49,290 nucleotides of DNA from Vibrio sp. PID17_43. GTDB lineage: Bacteria > Pseudomonadota > Gammaproteobacteria > Enterobacterales > Vibrionaceae. Within the stretch, counting starts at the first letter, position 1. Each line of letters begins with the position of its first letter. The notes under the pieces are model-generated. The model was not told the origin of the DNA, did not search any database, and was given only the letters and a program-made list of their open reading frames with translations. The stretch spans positions 1-49,290 of the forward strand of contig NZ_LIXM01000029.1 in the NCBI RefSeq assembly GCF_002608565.1. The letters are read 5' to 3'. This document shows, one piece after another, positions 17,429 to 25,943 of the stretch. Made by a program: the position numbers and the translations under genes.

Positions 17429-17526
17429 TCGAAATCCCACGAATTCTAGATTGTCGCAGTTTAGCGATATCAATCTGTCATTTGTCACATTTTCTTAAAT
17501 ACTGTGTAAATTCTTTCCCAGAAAAC

Positions 17527-17634
17527 TACGTACGTATAGACCTATATTGCTTCATCTTGTCCTGCTACTAACTCGTTGATATTGATTGGTTATAGAAATT
17601 ATTTTTAGTATCTCCTACGTACTATTACGTAATA
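17527..17634. promoter_or_regulatory. Cluster of TACGTA palindromes upstream of the TRAP operon
   Basis: TACGTACGTA (17527-17536), TACGTA (17616-17621) and the 12-bp palindrome TATTACGTAATA (17623-17634) crowd a 108-bp stretch of an otherwise gene-free 430-bp gap (17429-17861). They are plausible binding sites for the NarL-type regulator encoded downstream (22425-23063). This is inference; no consensus for that regulator is known to me. Confidence 0.4.
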
Positions 17635-17790
17635 CTAACGGCGAGTGTATTGTTTTTACTTGGTACGGCTTGCGTGTTCATGCCCATTTCGAATTAGCGC
17701 TCAATGTTTAATCCTTATAGCCAAGTAACCTTGAGATATAGGGCTCTGTAAGAAAGACAGCGCTGTGAATCCTGCATCTTGAAGTCATGG

Positions 17791-17808
17791 GGGGGCTATA
17801 CTGCCCCC
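17791..17808 (+). other. GC-rich hairpin in the dctP leader
   Basis: GGGGGC (17791-17796) / GCCCCC (17803-17808) with a 6-nt loop lies 53 bp before the dctP start and has no T-run. It may stabilise the 5' end of the transcript or modulate translation. Confidence 0.4.
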
Positions 17809-17861
17809 AACCCTTACGAAATGGATGACAACAATAACCTTGGTGACAAAGGACGTAAACG

Positions 17862-18953
17862 ATGAGTCTTATCCAAAAATCTTTCAAACGAGTGCTTAAA
17901 GCAACCGCAGTGGTTGCTGCAATGACATTTGTGACCACTTCTGCGACTGCTGCGGATAAAGTGTATCGCCTAAAATTGGCGGAAACTTGGGGACCCAATT
18001 TCCCAATCTTTGGGGAGGCGACCAAAAACATGGCGAAAATGGCTGAGGAAATGTCAAATGGACGCCTTCAGATTCGCATTGATTCTGCAAACAAACATAA
18101 AGCGCCGCTAGGGGTCTTTGACATGGTGAAATCCGGTCAATACGATATGGGCCACTCGGCGTCTTATTATTGGAAAGGTAAAGTTCCTAACACGCTTTAC
18201 TTTACCTCTATGCCTTTTGGTATGCTGCCGACTGAACAATATGCATGGTTCTACTACGGTGGCGGTATGGCGTTGATGGAGAAGGTTTACTCACCTCATA
18301 ACCTACTTTCCTTCCCAGGTGGTAACACCGATACTCAGATGGGGGGCTGGTTCCAGAAAGAAATCAAGTCTGTGGATGATCTTCAAGGTCTGAAAATGCG
18401 AATTCCAGGCTTTGCGGGTGAAATCCTTGCTGAGCTAGGCGCGAAACCAACCAATATTGCCCCGGGAGAGTTATACACCTCATTAGAGCGTCGTACGATT
18501 GATGCGTTGGAGTGGGTAGGACCATCTTTAGATTTACGTATGGGCTTCCACAAGATTGCACCATATTACTACACCGGTTGGCATGAACCAGGTACGGAAC
18601 TGCAATTCCTAGTGAATAAGCGGACTTGGGAACGTCTGCCTGATGATCTGAAAGCCATTCTACAAGTGGCGATGAAAGCGGCGGCTTATGACATGTATAC
18701 TCAATCTAAGCATGAAAGCGGTAAGAACTGGGCGTCAATTCAATCGGAATACCCAGATGTTCAAGTGAAGGACTTCCCGCCAGAAGTCATCTCTGCACTT
18801 CGTGAAGCGAATGAGCGTCTGTTAAAAGATCATGCAGCGAAAGATGCGCTAGCAAAAGAGATTCAGGAGTCTCAAGCGAACTACATTGGGCAAGTACGCC
18901 CTTGGTCTGACATCTCTCATCGAGCTTACCTAAACAGCCAAGCTCAACAATAA
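17862..18953 (+). CDS. dctP: TRAP transporter periplasmic solute-binding protein (TakP-like DctP)
   Basis: A 363-residue extracytoplasmic binding protein that delivers its ligand to the DctQM membrane complex. The signal peptide ends near ATSATAA-DK (residue 31). The sequence resembles the TakP group that binds 2-oxo monocarboxylates such as pyruvate: FTSMPFGM, the GGNTDTQMGGWF loop, LKMRIPGF with the conserved carboxylate-binding arginine, and IDALEWVGPSLD. The ligand class is inferred from these motifs, and lactate or another short acid is also possible. First gene of the TRAP operon; a good ribosome-binding site (AAAGGA) precedes the ATG. Confidence 0.9.
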   Translation: MSLIQKSFKRVLKATAVVAAMTFVTTSATAADKVYRLKLAETWGPNFPIFGEATKNMAKMAEEMSNGRLQIRIDSANKHKAPLGVFDMVKSGQYDMGHSASYYWKGKVPNTLYFTSMPFGMLPTEQYAWFYYGGGMALMEKVYSPHNLLSFPGGNTDTQMGGWFQKEIKSVDDLQGLKMRIPGFAGEILAELGAKPTNIAPGELYTSLERRTIDALEWVGPSLDLRMGFHKIAPYYYTGWHEPGTELQFLVNKRTWERLPDDLKAILQVAMKAAAYDMYTQSKHESGKNWASIQSEYPDVQVKDFPPEVISALREANERLLKDHAAKDALAKEIQESQANYIGQVRPWSDISHRAYLNSQAQQ

Positions 18954-19046
18954 CTTCATCAGACTGGTTAAACCCACACGGTTTAGCCCGCTAGCGAAGC
19001 CCAAGAAAAACTTATCCTCTTAGGGAAGATAATAAGAAATGAAAGT

Positions 19047-19071
19047 GCTCCACAAGCTCAAGCTGTGGAGC
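19047..19071 (+). other. Intercistronic hairpin between dctP and dctQ
   Basis: GCTCCACA (19047-19054) pairs perfectly with TGTGGAGC (19064-19071), and an inner AGCT/AGCT extends the stem; CCTTTCT follows. It sits in the dctP-dctQ gap and probably protects the dctP message or attenuates downstream transcription, giving more binding protein than membrane subunits. This also argues that dctQ starts after it, at 19099. Confidence 0.6.
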
Positions 19072-19098
19072 CTTTCTACACGTTCCATGGAGTCAGGA

Positions 19099-19638
19099 AT
19101 GAGAAGCCTTATTTATATTGAGCGAATCTTTAACCGCTTTGGAGATTTTCTAGGGTGGTTATCCAGTATCTTGTTCATTTTGTTATTAGCGAACGTGGTG
19201 TATGACGTTGTGATGCGTTACGTGTTTAATGATGTCTCCATCGCTTTTCAAGAGATGGAATGGCACTTATTCTCCGCTGTATTTTTGTTGGGTGTGCCAT
19301 ACGCAATTAAGTCTGGCGGTCATGTTCGCGTCGATATTTTCTATGAGCGTCTATCACACAAAGCGCAATCTATTATCGATATTTTGGGCACGTTACTTTT
19401 TCTATTTCCTTTCTGTTTGCTGGTGGCGTGGTATGGAATTGATTTTGCCAAAGAGAGTTATGCACTAGGGGAAACGTCGGGTGACCCTGGAGGCTTACCA
19501 TACCGCTGGATCATTAAGGCGATGATCCCACTGTCATTCCTGTTTATGGCGATCAGTGGCGTGGGATTGCTGCTGCACTCTATCAACAAAATTGTTAACC
19601 CTCATCTTATCTATGCCGGTAATAACGGTAAGTCGTAA
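19099..19638 (+). CDS. dctQ: TRAP transporter small permease subunit
   Basis: The small four-helix subunit that pairs with DctM. The start chosen is ATG 19099 (MRSLIYIERIFNRF) because GGAG lies six bases before it and the region just upstream holds a hairpin; an ATG at 19039 would add 20 residues. The remaining 179 residues show four membrane segments, the family motif QEMEWHLFSAVFLLG, and the GGHVRVDI loop before the third helix. In the order P-Q-M, 12 bp before dctM. Confidence 0.9.
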   Translation: MRSLIYIERIFNRFGDFLGWLSSILFILLLANVVYDVVMRYVFNDVSIAFQEMEWHLFSAVFLLGVPYAIKSGGHVRVDIFYERLSHKAQSIIDILGTLLFLFPFCLLVAWYGIDFAKESYALGETSGDPGGLPYRWIIKAMIPLSFLFMAISGVGLLLHSINKIVNPHLIYAGNNGKS

Positions 19639-19650
19639 AAGGAAGTCAGC

Positions 19651-20934
19651 ATGATCGGTATAGTGATGTTTTTTGTAGCCTTATTTGCGCTACTGCTTGG
19701 TTTTCCTGTCGCCTTTACCTTTGGCGGTATTGCATTGATCTTTGGTGTATGGGCGGAAGGGATGGAGATGTTCGCTTTCATGCCATATCGTATTCAATCC
19801 ATCATGGAAAATACCGTTTTGATGGCAGTGCCTCTGTTTGTTTTCATGGGACTAGTATTACAAAAAACCAAACTAGCAGAACAGCTTCTTGAATCGATGG
19901 GGCGTTTATTTGGTGGCGTGCGTGGCGGTATCGCGATTTCTACTGTATTGGTTGGTGCCTTGCTTGCCGCTTCTACAGGTGTCGTGGGGGCATCGGTTGT
20001 GGCGATGGGATTGATCTCTCTACCCGTGATGCTTAAGTACAATTATGACAAGGGCCTAGCGTGCGGCACGATTTGTGCCTCTGGTACGCTCGGACAAATT
20101 ATCCCGCCTTCCATCGTACTAATTCTGCTGGGTGATGTATTAGGTGTGCCAGTAGGTGATTTGTTTCAGGCGGCGATTTGGCCGGGATTAATGCTAGTGG
20201 GCGCATATGTAATCTATATTCTTATTTACGCCAAATTGAACCCGGAAGCCGCTCAACCCATCGAGCGTGATGAATCTATCAGCCGAAGAGATGAAGTAAT
20301 CACAGCATTGAAAGCGGTGATACCGCCACTTGCACTTATCGTTGTTGTTCTGGGCTCTATCTTTGCTGGCATAGCGACACCAACAGAATCGGCTGCGCTT
20401 GGTGGTGCTGGCGCGATAGTGTTGTCGCTGATGTACAAACAGTTCAGCTGGTCAATGGTTTACGATGCATCGAAAGAAACCGTAAAAGTGACCGCAATGG
20501 TGTTTGCGATTCTTTTGGGGGCAACCGCATTCTCAATGGCCTTTACTTACACTGGTGGCGATTATTTAGTTGAAGAATGGATGCTACAAATTCCAGGAGA
20601 GAAGTGGGGATTCTTGATCATTACCATGCTCGTCATTCTTATTCTTGGCTTTTTCATCGACTTTGTTGAGATCTGTTTCATTATCGTGCCAATCATTGCT
20701 CCTGTTGCTGAGCTGATGGGGATTAATATGACTTGGTTTGCCATACTGATAGCGATGAACTTACAAACTTCGTTCCTCACACCGCCATTTGGTTTTAGTC
20801 TGTTCTATTTGAAAGGTGTCGCACCTGCAGGGGTCACCACTCGTGATATTTACAAAGGGGTGATGCCATTCATTGCCATTCAGATTGCGGTCCTCGCTTC
20901 GATATTGGTTTTCCCGGGTTTTTATGGCATGTAG
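19651..20934 (+). CDS. dctM: TRAP transporter large permease subunit
   Basis: The 427-residue sodium-coupled transport subunit with about 12 hydrophobic segments. Typical DctM features are visible: GALLAASTGVVGASVVAMG early, TICASGTLGQIIPPSIVLILLG in the first half, ATPTESAALGGAGAIV in the middle, and FLTPPFGFSLFYLKGVAP near the end. Preceded by AAGGA. Together with DctP and DctQ it imports an organic acid across the inner membrane. Confidence 0.95.
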   Translation: MIGIVMFFVALFALLLGFPVAFTFGGIALIFGVWAEGMEMFAFMPYRIQSIMENTVLMAVPLFVFMGLVLQKTKLAEQLLESMGRLFGGVRGGIAISTVLVGALLAASTGVVGASVVAMGLISLPVMLKYNYDKGLACGTICASGTLGQIIPPSIVLILLGDVLGVPVGDLFQAAIWPGLMLVGAYVIYILIYAKLNPEAAQPIERDESISRRDEVITALKAVIPPLALIVVVLGSIFAGIATPTESAALGGAGAIVLSLMYKQFSWSMVYDASKETVKVTAMVFAILLGATAFSMAFTYTGGDYLVEEWMLQIPGEKWGFLIITMLVILILGFFIDFVEICFIIVPIIAPVAELMGINMTWFAILIAMNLQTSFLTPPFGFSLFYLKGVAPAGVTTRDIYKGVMPFIAIQIAVLASILVFPGFYGM

Positions 20935-20940
20935 TGGTCG

Positions 20941-20973
20941 ATACCAATCGTAGCAACTTACTGTGATTGGTAT
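20941..20973. repeat. Inverted repeat after dctM
   Basis: A perfect 9-bp inverted repeat ATACCAATC (20941-20949) / GATTGGTAT (20965-20973) with a 15-bp spacer begins 7 bp after the dctM stop. The ATACCAATC/GATTGGTAT pair resembles short dispersed repeats of Vibrio, from memory. No T-run follows. Confidence 0.5.
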
Positions 20974-21033
20974 GAGAGATAAATTAGGAAACTGTGAGCT
21001 GTAAGTTTCCACCTTGTTGTACAAGTTGTTAAG

Positions 21034-21063
21034 CTGCCTAATCGTATGAATAGGCAGTTTTTT
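21034..21063 (+). terminator. Terminator after the TRAP operon
   Basis: CTGCCTA (21034-21040) / TAGGCAG (21051-21057) is followed by TTTTTT. It separates dctPQM from the kinase gene 14 bp further on, so the two-component genes need read-through or a nearby promoter. Confidence 0.75.
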
Positions 21064-21076
21064 CATGGAGGATGAA

Positions 21077-22432
21077 ATGCCTCTTAAAGCGAAACTCATC
21101 TTGCTTGCTTTAATTCCAGTGGTATTGGTGACCGCGAGCATCAGTTGGATTTCTATCTATCAGGCTAAAACGCTTGGTCAACGAGAAGTGGAAATCTTTC
21201 ATCAAAGTCTCATCCAATCGAAAGAAGCTGCGCTTAAAGATACGGTCGACCTCGCTTTTGATGCCATATCGCATATTTACAATGATGCCCATCTTGATGA
21301 AAGTGTTGCTAAAGCCCAAGTCAAAGCCATTCTTAATCGTCTACGCTATGGCTCAGATGGGTACTTTTTTGCGTATGACCAATACGGCACTAATCTTGTT
21401 CACCCCATTCAACCTGATTTGATGGGACAAAACTTACTCCATATCCAAGACCAAAATGGAGACCGCTTGATTGAGGCTCTATTGCATCAAGCTCAGCGAG
21501 GTGGTGGTTTCCATCAATATTTGTGGCAAAAGCCGTCCACGGGAGAAACCGTACCAAAACTCAGTTATGCTGCATGGCTTGATAAGTGGCAATGGATGAT
21601 CGGAACCGGGCTATATATTGAAGATGTCAGCCGAGAGGTTTCCAATATGCGATCCGCTGTTAACCGGAATATTGAAACGACATTTTTCTCAGTCGTGGTA
21701 ATTTTGGTTGTCACAGTCGCGGTGATTATCGTCTTTACGTTGGCGATTAACCTGCATGAATATCGACTTGCCGATAAAAACCTCAAAGAACTTGCCCACA
21801 AAACAGTGATGTTTCAAGAAGATGAGAAAAAGCACTTAGCGCGAGAACTGCATGATGGTATTAACCAATTATTGGTTTCGAGTAAATGCCACTTAGAATT
21901 GATGGAGCATCGCATACAAGATGAGCAAGTCAAATCTCACCTCGATAAGTCACAGCGTTCATTGTTGACCGCAATCAGCGAAGTGCGTCATATCTCTCAT
22001 CAGCTTCGCCCTAGTGCGTTGGATGACATCGGCTTTGAGGCGGCACTGACGACATTATTACAAGATTTTCACTCTCATTCGGGTATTGGGATTGAAAGTC
22101 ATTTTGATACCGCCCAATCCAAGTTGAAATCTGAGGTGTCGACGACATTGTATCGAGTTGCCCAGGAGTCGTTGAACAACATTGAGAAACATGCTCGCGC
22201 TAAAAAGGTGACGATTACGTTGCATCAAATGGGCAATATACTTCAATTGTTGATCCGAGATGACGGGATTGGCTTTGTTGTCAATTCTTCCCTTCACCGA
22301 CAAGGCATCGGCTTACGTAACATGCGCGAGCGCGTGGAGTTCATCGGTGGCGACTTCGAACTGATGAGCGAGCCGGGGTTAGGAACAGAAATCACCGTAT
22401 TGTTAGATTTGGATGGATTAGTTTATGGATAA
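21077..22432 (+). CDS. Cache-domain sensor histidine kinase (HisKA_3 / NarX-like)
   Basis: ATG 21077 is chosen because a perfect GGAGG lies five bases before it (21067-21071); this gives 451 residues. Membrane helix 1 is at about 6-26, then a periplasmic single-Cache (sCache_2) domain to about 185 with YGSDGYFFAYD and WQWMIGTGLYIEDV, then helix 2 (about 200-227). The cytoplasmic part has a HisKA_3 dimerisation domain with phospho-accepting H259 (ARELHDGINQ) and an HATPase domain with the N-box QESLNNIEKHA and G-boxes DDGIGF and GIGLRNMRERV. Its gene overlaps the regulator gene by 8 bp. Cache_2 domains commonly sense small carboxylates, so it likely senses the TRAP substrate. Confidence 0.9.
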   Translation: MPLKAKLILLALIPVVLVTASISWISIYQAKTLGQREVEIFHQSLIQSKEAALKDTVDLAFDAISHIYNDAHLDESVAKAQVKAILNRLRYGSDGYFFAYDQYGTNLVHPIQPDLMGQNLLHIQDQNGDRLIEALLHQAQRGGGFHQYLWQKPSTGETVPKLSYAAWLDKWQWMIGTGLYIEDVSREVSNMRSAVNRNIETTFFSVVVILVVTVAVIIVFTLAINLHEYRLADKNLKELAHKTVMFQEDEKKHLARELHDGINQLLVSSKCHLELMEHRIQDEQVKSHLDKSQRSLLTAISEVRHISHQLRPSALDDIGFEAALTTLLQDFHSHSGIGIESHFDTAQSKLKSEVSTTLYRVAQESLNNIEKHARAKKVTITLHQMGNILQLLIRDDGIGFVVNSSLHRQGIGLRNMRERVEFIGGDFELMSEPGLGTEITVLLDLDGLVYG

Positions 22433-23063
22433 ACCAATTAGTGTGGTGATAGTGGACGATCACCAAGTGGTGTTGGACGGTTTTATCGCACGTTTAGAAC
22501 GCGAGTCTGGTATCGATGTTATTGGCACGGCGAGCAATGGCCTAGAGGCGATCGAAGTTTCCAAACTTCTCCACCCAGATGTGATTCTGATGGATATCAG
22601 CATGCCCATCATGAACGGCATTGAGGCGACGGGAGTGATTAAGGAAGCGCGCCCTGAGAGCAAAATCTTGATGCTTACTATGCATGATAACCGTGAGTAC
22701 ATAATGAAGGTGATGCAAGCGGGGGCGGTAGGCTACATGCTTAAAGAGATTTCTGCGGAGAAGATGGTACAAGCGATCAAAACGGTCAATCAAGGTTCGA
22801 CGTATTTTTGTGAATCTGTTACACAAACCTTGTTCACTCAGGATGTGATACCTGCGGCACAAAAAGTGAATCCCCTGAGTCGCCGAGAAGAAGCCGTACT
22901 TAAGCTTGTTGCACAAGGAAACAGTAGTAAGAAAATTGCAGCGCTGCTAGATATCAGTTATAGGACTGTCGAAACGCATCGCCACAATATTAAACATAAG
23001 CTGGATTTACACTCAACGGCAGAGTTGGCCAAATACGCTTTTGAAACTGGACTGGTTGAGTAA
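22425..23063 (+). CDS. NarL/FixJ-type response regulator
   Basis: The 212-residue partner of the preceding kinase. The receiver domain (1-120) has the acidic pair D11/D12, phospho-acceptor D57 (VILMDISMP), T85 and K107. The LuxR-type helix-turn-helix lies at about 147-205 (LSRREEAVLKLVAQG, SYRTVETHRHNIKHKL). The start overlaps the kinase gene by 8 bp, indicating coupled translation. It probably activates or represses dctPQM; TACGTA palindromes upstream of dctP are candidate sites. Confidence 0.93.
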   Translation: MDKPISVVIVDDHQVVLDGFIARLERESGIDVIGTASNGLEAIEVSKLLHPDVILMDISMPIMNGIEATGVIKEARPESKILMLTMHDNREYIMKVMQAGAVGYMLKEISAEKMVQAIKTVNQGSTYFCESVTQTLFTQDVIPAAQKVNPLSRREEAVLKLVAQGNSSKKIAALLDISYRTVETHRHNIKHKLDLHSTAELAKYAFETGLVE

Positions 23064-23115
23064 ATGTGGCGCACATATTCGGTGTATTCCAACTCATGAG
23101 CGCACACAAAGACAC

Positions 23116-23601
23116 TTATTCTGGTTTAGTGATGCTGCCTAATTCTAGCATTGGTGCGACATCAATATCTTCGGCATTCATCATGGCAGAGATGCGTTGA
23201 ACGGAAGATAAAAGCAAACTTTGCTCCCATTCCTCAAGTTTTTGATAACGGCTGATAAAGTGCTCTTGAAGCGGTGTCGGTGCTTGATCTAGTACGGATT
23301 GGCCTTGTTCTGTCAAAACTGCATGTACCTTGCGCTTATCTTCAACACTGCGGCGGCGTTCCACATACTGATTACGTTCTAGTCGGTCTAAGATGGTCGT
23401 CGCGGTTGCCTGACTCATATTGGTATGGCTCGACAGCTGCTTAATAGTGACATTATCCAATTCACTAATGGCACGCATGAGGATCAACTGGGGTGCAGTC
23501 AAACCAGACTCTTTGCTCAACTTTTTTGAATGTAAATCAATAGCTCGGATGATCTGACGAATCGAGACCAAGACTTCTTCGTACTTTTCCAATTTTTTCA
23601 T
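23116..23601 (-). CDS. cosR: MarR-family osmolyte regulator CosR
   Basis: A 161-residue MarR-type winged-helix dimer. The DNA-binding part is visible at about 40-105: LTAPQLILMRAI, TIKQLSSHTNMSQATATTILDRLERNQYVERRRS and the wing DKRKVHAVLTEQG. CosR represses compatible-solute genes (ect, bet, pro and bcct carriers) at low salinity in V. cholerae and V. parahaemolyticus. The identification rests on the family plus the divergent position next to a BCCT carrier, which is the arrangement of cosR and bccT3 in V. parahaemolyticus. No strong ribosome-binding site precedes the ATG, hinting at low expression. Confidence 0.82.
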   Translation of the reverse strand: MKKLEKYEEVLVSIRQIIRAIDLHSKKLSKESGLTAPQLILMRAISELDNVTIKQLSSHTNMSQATATTILDRLERNQYVERRRSVEDKRKVHAVLTEQGQSVLDQAPTPLQEHFISRYQKLEEWEQSLLLSSVQRISAMMNAEDIDVAPMLELGSITKPE

Positions 23602-23982
23602 CCAGTCATAAGGGGATCTTGTTACGAGATGACACTAACTCAAAAGCGTTGCTATTAAAAGCGCTTAGTGCTGAATGAGGGCATCATTTTTAACGAATTG
23701 TATTCTCTATTCACAATCTTTACACGGATTGATGCAAGTAAGTCAGGATTACCTAAAGTGATTATAGTAATAAATATTTGAAGTCTAAAAGTGCATGCGG
23801 GTTTATTTACTATTTTTGGTTGATCTTACTGGCTGATAAATGGGTTATTGGATTTTATATCAGCAAATTCTAGACAAAAAAGCCTCAAATGGTAGGATCT
23901 CCGACTTTCTGGAAAACAAAATGTATCGTGTTCAAAGTATTCTTGGTTTCTTGCTAAAAATTGAACACAAAAGAGAGGAACA
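23602..23982. promoter_or_regulatory. cosR-bccT3 divergent control region
   Basis: A 381-bp AT-rich gap with no gene, carrying promoters in both directions. An interrupted palindrome ATTGT-N11-ACAAT (23697-23717) has the size of a MarR-family operator and is a candidate CosR site. The evidence is a sequence pattern plus the known CosR control of bccT3. Confidence 0.45.
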
Positions 23983-25554
23983 ATGACAAAAGGTATAGAT
24001 AAGTACAGCATTGATAGTACCGACTATACGGTTGGGCAAGACAACGTCCAAAAATGGGGGTTTGATGTCCATAATCCGGTTTTTGGTATTAGCGCTGGTT
24101 TCATTGCACTATTTCTTATTGCAGCGCTCGTTCTTGATGCACACACGGCCAAAACCGCACTAGATGGTCTGAAATGGAAAATCATCGGCTCCTTCGATTG
24201 GCTGTTCATCATTTCTAGCAACATTTTCGTTATCTTCTGTTTAGCACTTATTGTGTCGCCAATGGGTAAGATTCGCCTTGGCGGTAAAGATGCGGTTGCG
24301 GATTACTCTTTCATGTCATGGCTTGCGATGCTATTCGCAGCGGGTATGGGGATCGGACTGATGTTCTGGAGTGTGGCAGAGCCAGTGGCATACTTTACAG
24401 GTTGGTACGAAACGCCACTAGGTGTAGAAGCTAATACGCCTGAAGCCGCAAAGCTTGCGTTGGGTGCGACGATGTTCCACTGGGGTTTGCACCCTTGGGC
24501 AATTTACGGTGTTGTCGCACTTTCTCTAGCTTTCTTTACATACAATAAGGGCCTACCTTTGTCTATGCGTTCGATTTTTTACCCACTGTTGGGCGATCGC
24601 GCATGGGGTTGGGCGGGGCACATTGTTGATATTCTCGCCGTACTGGCAACACTGTTTGGTCTTGCGACTTCTCTAGGTCTTGGGGCGCAGCAAGCGGCAA
24701 GTGGTATTCACCACGTGTTTGGCGTTGAGCCGGGCTTAGGCCTTCAAATTGTTGTTATCACCGTGGTTACCTTGCTAGCGGTTGTATCAGTAATCCGCGG
24801 TATTGATGGCGGTGTTAAGGTTATCAGTAACATCAACATGATTGTTGCATTCTTACTGCTTATTCTTGTTGGGTTGATTGGTTGGGCTGTAAGCCTAGGC
24901 TCTATTCCGACAACGCTGATGGCATATGTAGAAAACATCATTCCACTGAGTAATCCATTTGGTCGCTCAGATGAAGCATGGTTCCAAGGTTGGACGGTAT
25001 TCTACTGGGCATGGTGGATCTCATGGTCACCATTTGTTGGTATGTTTATCGCTCGAGTATCTCGTGGTCGTACAGTTCGTGAATTTATTACCGCGGTTTT
25101 GATTGTGCCAACGTTTGTAACCATTGTTTGGATGTCAGTATTTGGTGGCTTAGCGATCGACCAAGTCATCAATAAAGTGGGTGAGTTGGGTGCCAATGGC
25201 CTAACAGACGTTTCATTGGCGATGTTCCAAATGTTTGATGTATTACCATTCGGTAACATGCTATCTATTATTGCTGTTGTTTTGGTTTTGGTATTTTTCA
25301 TTACCTCTTCAGACTCCGGGTCGCTCGTTATTGATAGCATCACCGCAGGTGGTAAAGTTGATGCCCCAGTTCTGCAACGCGTGTTTTGGGCGTTTATGGA
25401 AGGTGCGATTGCAGTTGCACTACTGTGGGTAGGTGGCTCTGAAGCCGTTCAGGCCCTTCAAGCTGGTGCAATTTCCACGGCATTACCCTTTACTTTTGTT
25501 CTGCTTGCAATGTGTGTCAGCTTAGTGATGGGATTGAGAACAGAGCGTCAATAA
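23983..25554 (+). CDS. bccT3: BCCT-family compatible-solute transporter (BccT3-like)
   Basis: A 523-residue betaine/carnitine/choline family carrier with 12 predicted membrane helices that takes up osmoprotectants at high salinity. Family marks: MGIGLMFWSVAEP in helix 3, FHWGLHPWAIY in helix 4, the tryptophan-rich VFYWAWWISWSPFVGMFIA signature in helix 8 and the following RVSRGRTVREF loop, and FFITSSDSGS in helix 10. V. parahaemolyticus BccT3 takes up several solutes, including betaine and ectoine; the symbol is assigned from the link to cosR. The short C-terminal tail (LRTERQ) means it lacks the long osmosensing tail of BetP. Confidence 0.88.
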   Translation: MTKGIDKYSIDSTDYTVGQDNVQKWGFDVHNPVFGISAGFIALFLIAALVLDAHTAKTALDGLKWKIIGSFDWLFIISSNIFVIFCLALIVSPMGKIRLGGKDAVADYSFMSWLAMLFAAGMGIGLMFWSVAEPVAYFTGWYETPLGVEANTPEAAKLALGATMFHWGLHPWAIYGVVALSLAFFTYNKGLPLSMRSIFYPLLGDRAWGWAGHIVDILAVLATLFGLATSLGLGAQQAASGIHHVFGVEPGLGLQIVVITVVTLLAVVSVIRGIDGGVKVISNINMIVAFLLLILVGLIGWAVSLGSIPTTLMAYVENIIPLSNPFGRSDEAWFQGWTVFYWAWWISWSPFVGMFIARVSRGRTVREFITAVLIVPTFVTIVWMSVFGGLAIDQVINKVGELGANGLTDVSLAMFQMFDVLPFGNMLSIIAVVLVLVFFITSSDSGSLVIDSITAGGKVDAPVLQRVFWAFMEGAIAVALLWVGGSEAVQALQAGAISTALPFTFVLLAMCVSLVMGLRTERQ

Positions 25555-25598
25555 ATAATAGATTGAAGCGCAAGTGTTGCATGATTAAAGAGCCAGCA

Positions 25599-25623
25599 AA
25601 TTTCGTGTCAACAAGACGAAATT
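25599..25623. repeat. Inverted repeat after bccT3
   Basis: AATTTCGT (25599-25606) / ACGAAATT (25616-25623), with a 9-nt loop, lies 45 bp after the bccT3 stop. It has no proper T-run, so it may be a weak or factor-dependent terminator. Confidence 0.4.
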
Positions 25624-25626
25624 AAT

Positions 25627-25878
25627 ATGGTGGCGACGGCAGTGAGTCTGACTCAAATTCATACCGCAGTAGAACGTATGAGTGATATGGCAACTCAAAT
25701 TGCCTCTGCGGCGGAAGAACAGGCTTCGGTATCAACTGAAATCACACGTAATGCAGAAGGGCTTCGTGATGCTTCCAGTGAGCTTTCTGTTGAAGCGTAG
25801 CAGGCCGCACAGCAAGCCGCGCATCTGTCAGAGCTATCTTATGAGTTAGCGCAAGAGACCAGCCGCTTTAAACTGTGA
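25627..25878 (+). pseudogene. C-terminal remnant of a methyl-accepting chemotaxis protein
   Basis: Reading from ATG 25627, one frame gives 83 residues of an MCP C-terminus: IHTAVERMSDMATQIASAAE, then EEQASVSTEITRNAEGLRDA, then a closing LSYELAQETSRFKL. The IASAAEEQ block is the distal signalling-domain motif. An in-frame TAG (25798-25800) interrupts it after residue 57, and the normal upstream 400-500 residues are absent. It is therefore a decayed fragment left after a deletion or replacement between bccT3 and the exonuclease gene. No transfer signature is seen nearby. Confidence 0.85.
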
Positions 25879-25897
25879 GAACATTGAAAGTAATAAC

Positions 25898-25922
25898 AAG
25901 GAGCCAAAAGGCTCCTTTTTTA
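25898..25922. terminator. Terminator between the MCP remnant and the exonuclease gene
   Basis: An 8-bp stem AAGGAGCC (25898-25905) / GGCTCCTT (25910-25917) with an AAAA loop and T-run is best read on the plus strand. It may be the original terminator of the lost MCP gene. Confidence 0.8.
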
Positions 25923-25943
25923 TTTGCTCTTTAAGGATAGGGG

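Noticed and set aside
20761..21141. 126-codon reverse ORF across the dctM end and the terminator
   Set aside because: Overlaps dctM, a terminator and the kinase start; low-quality sequence with no motif.
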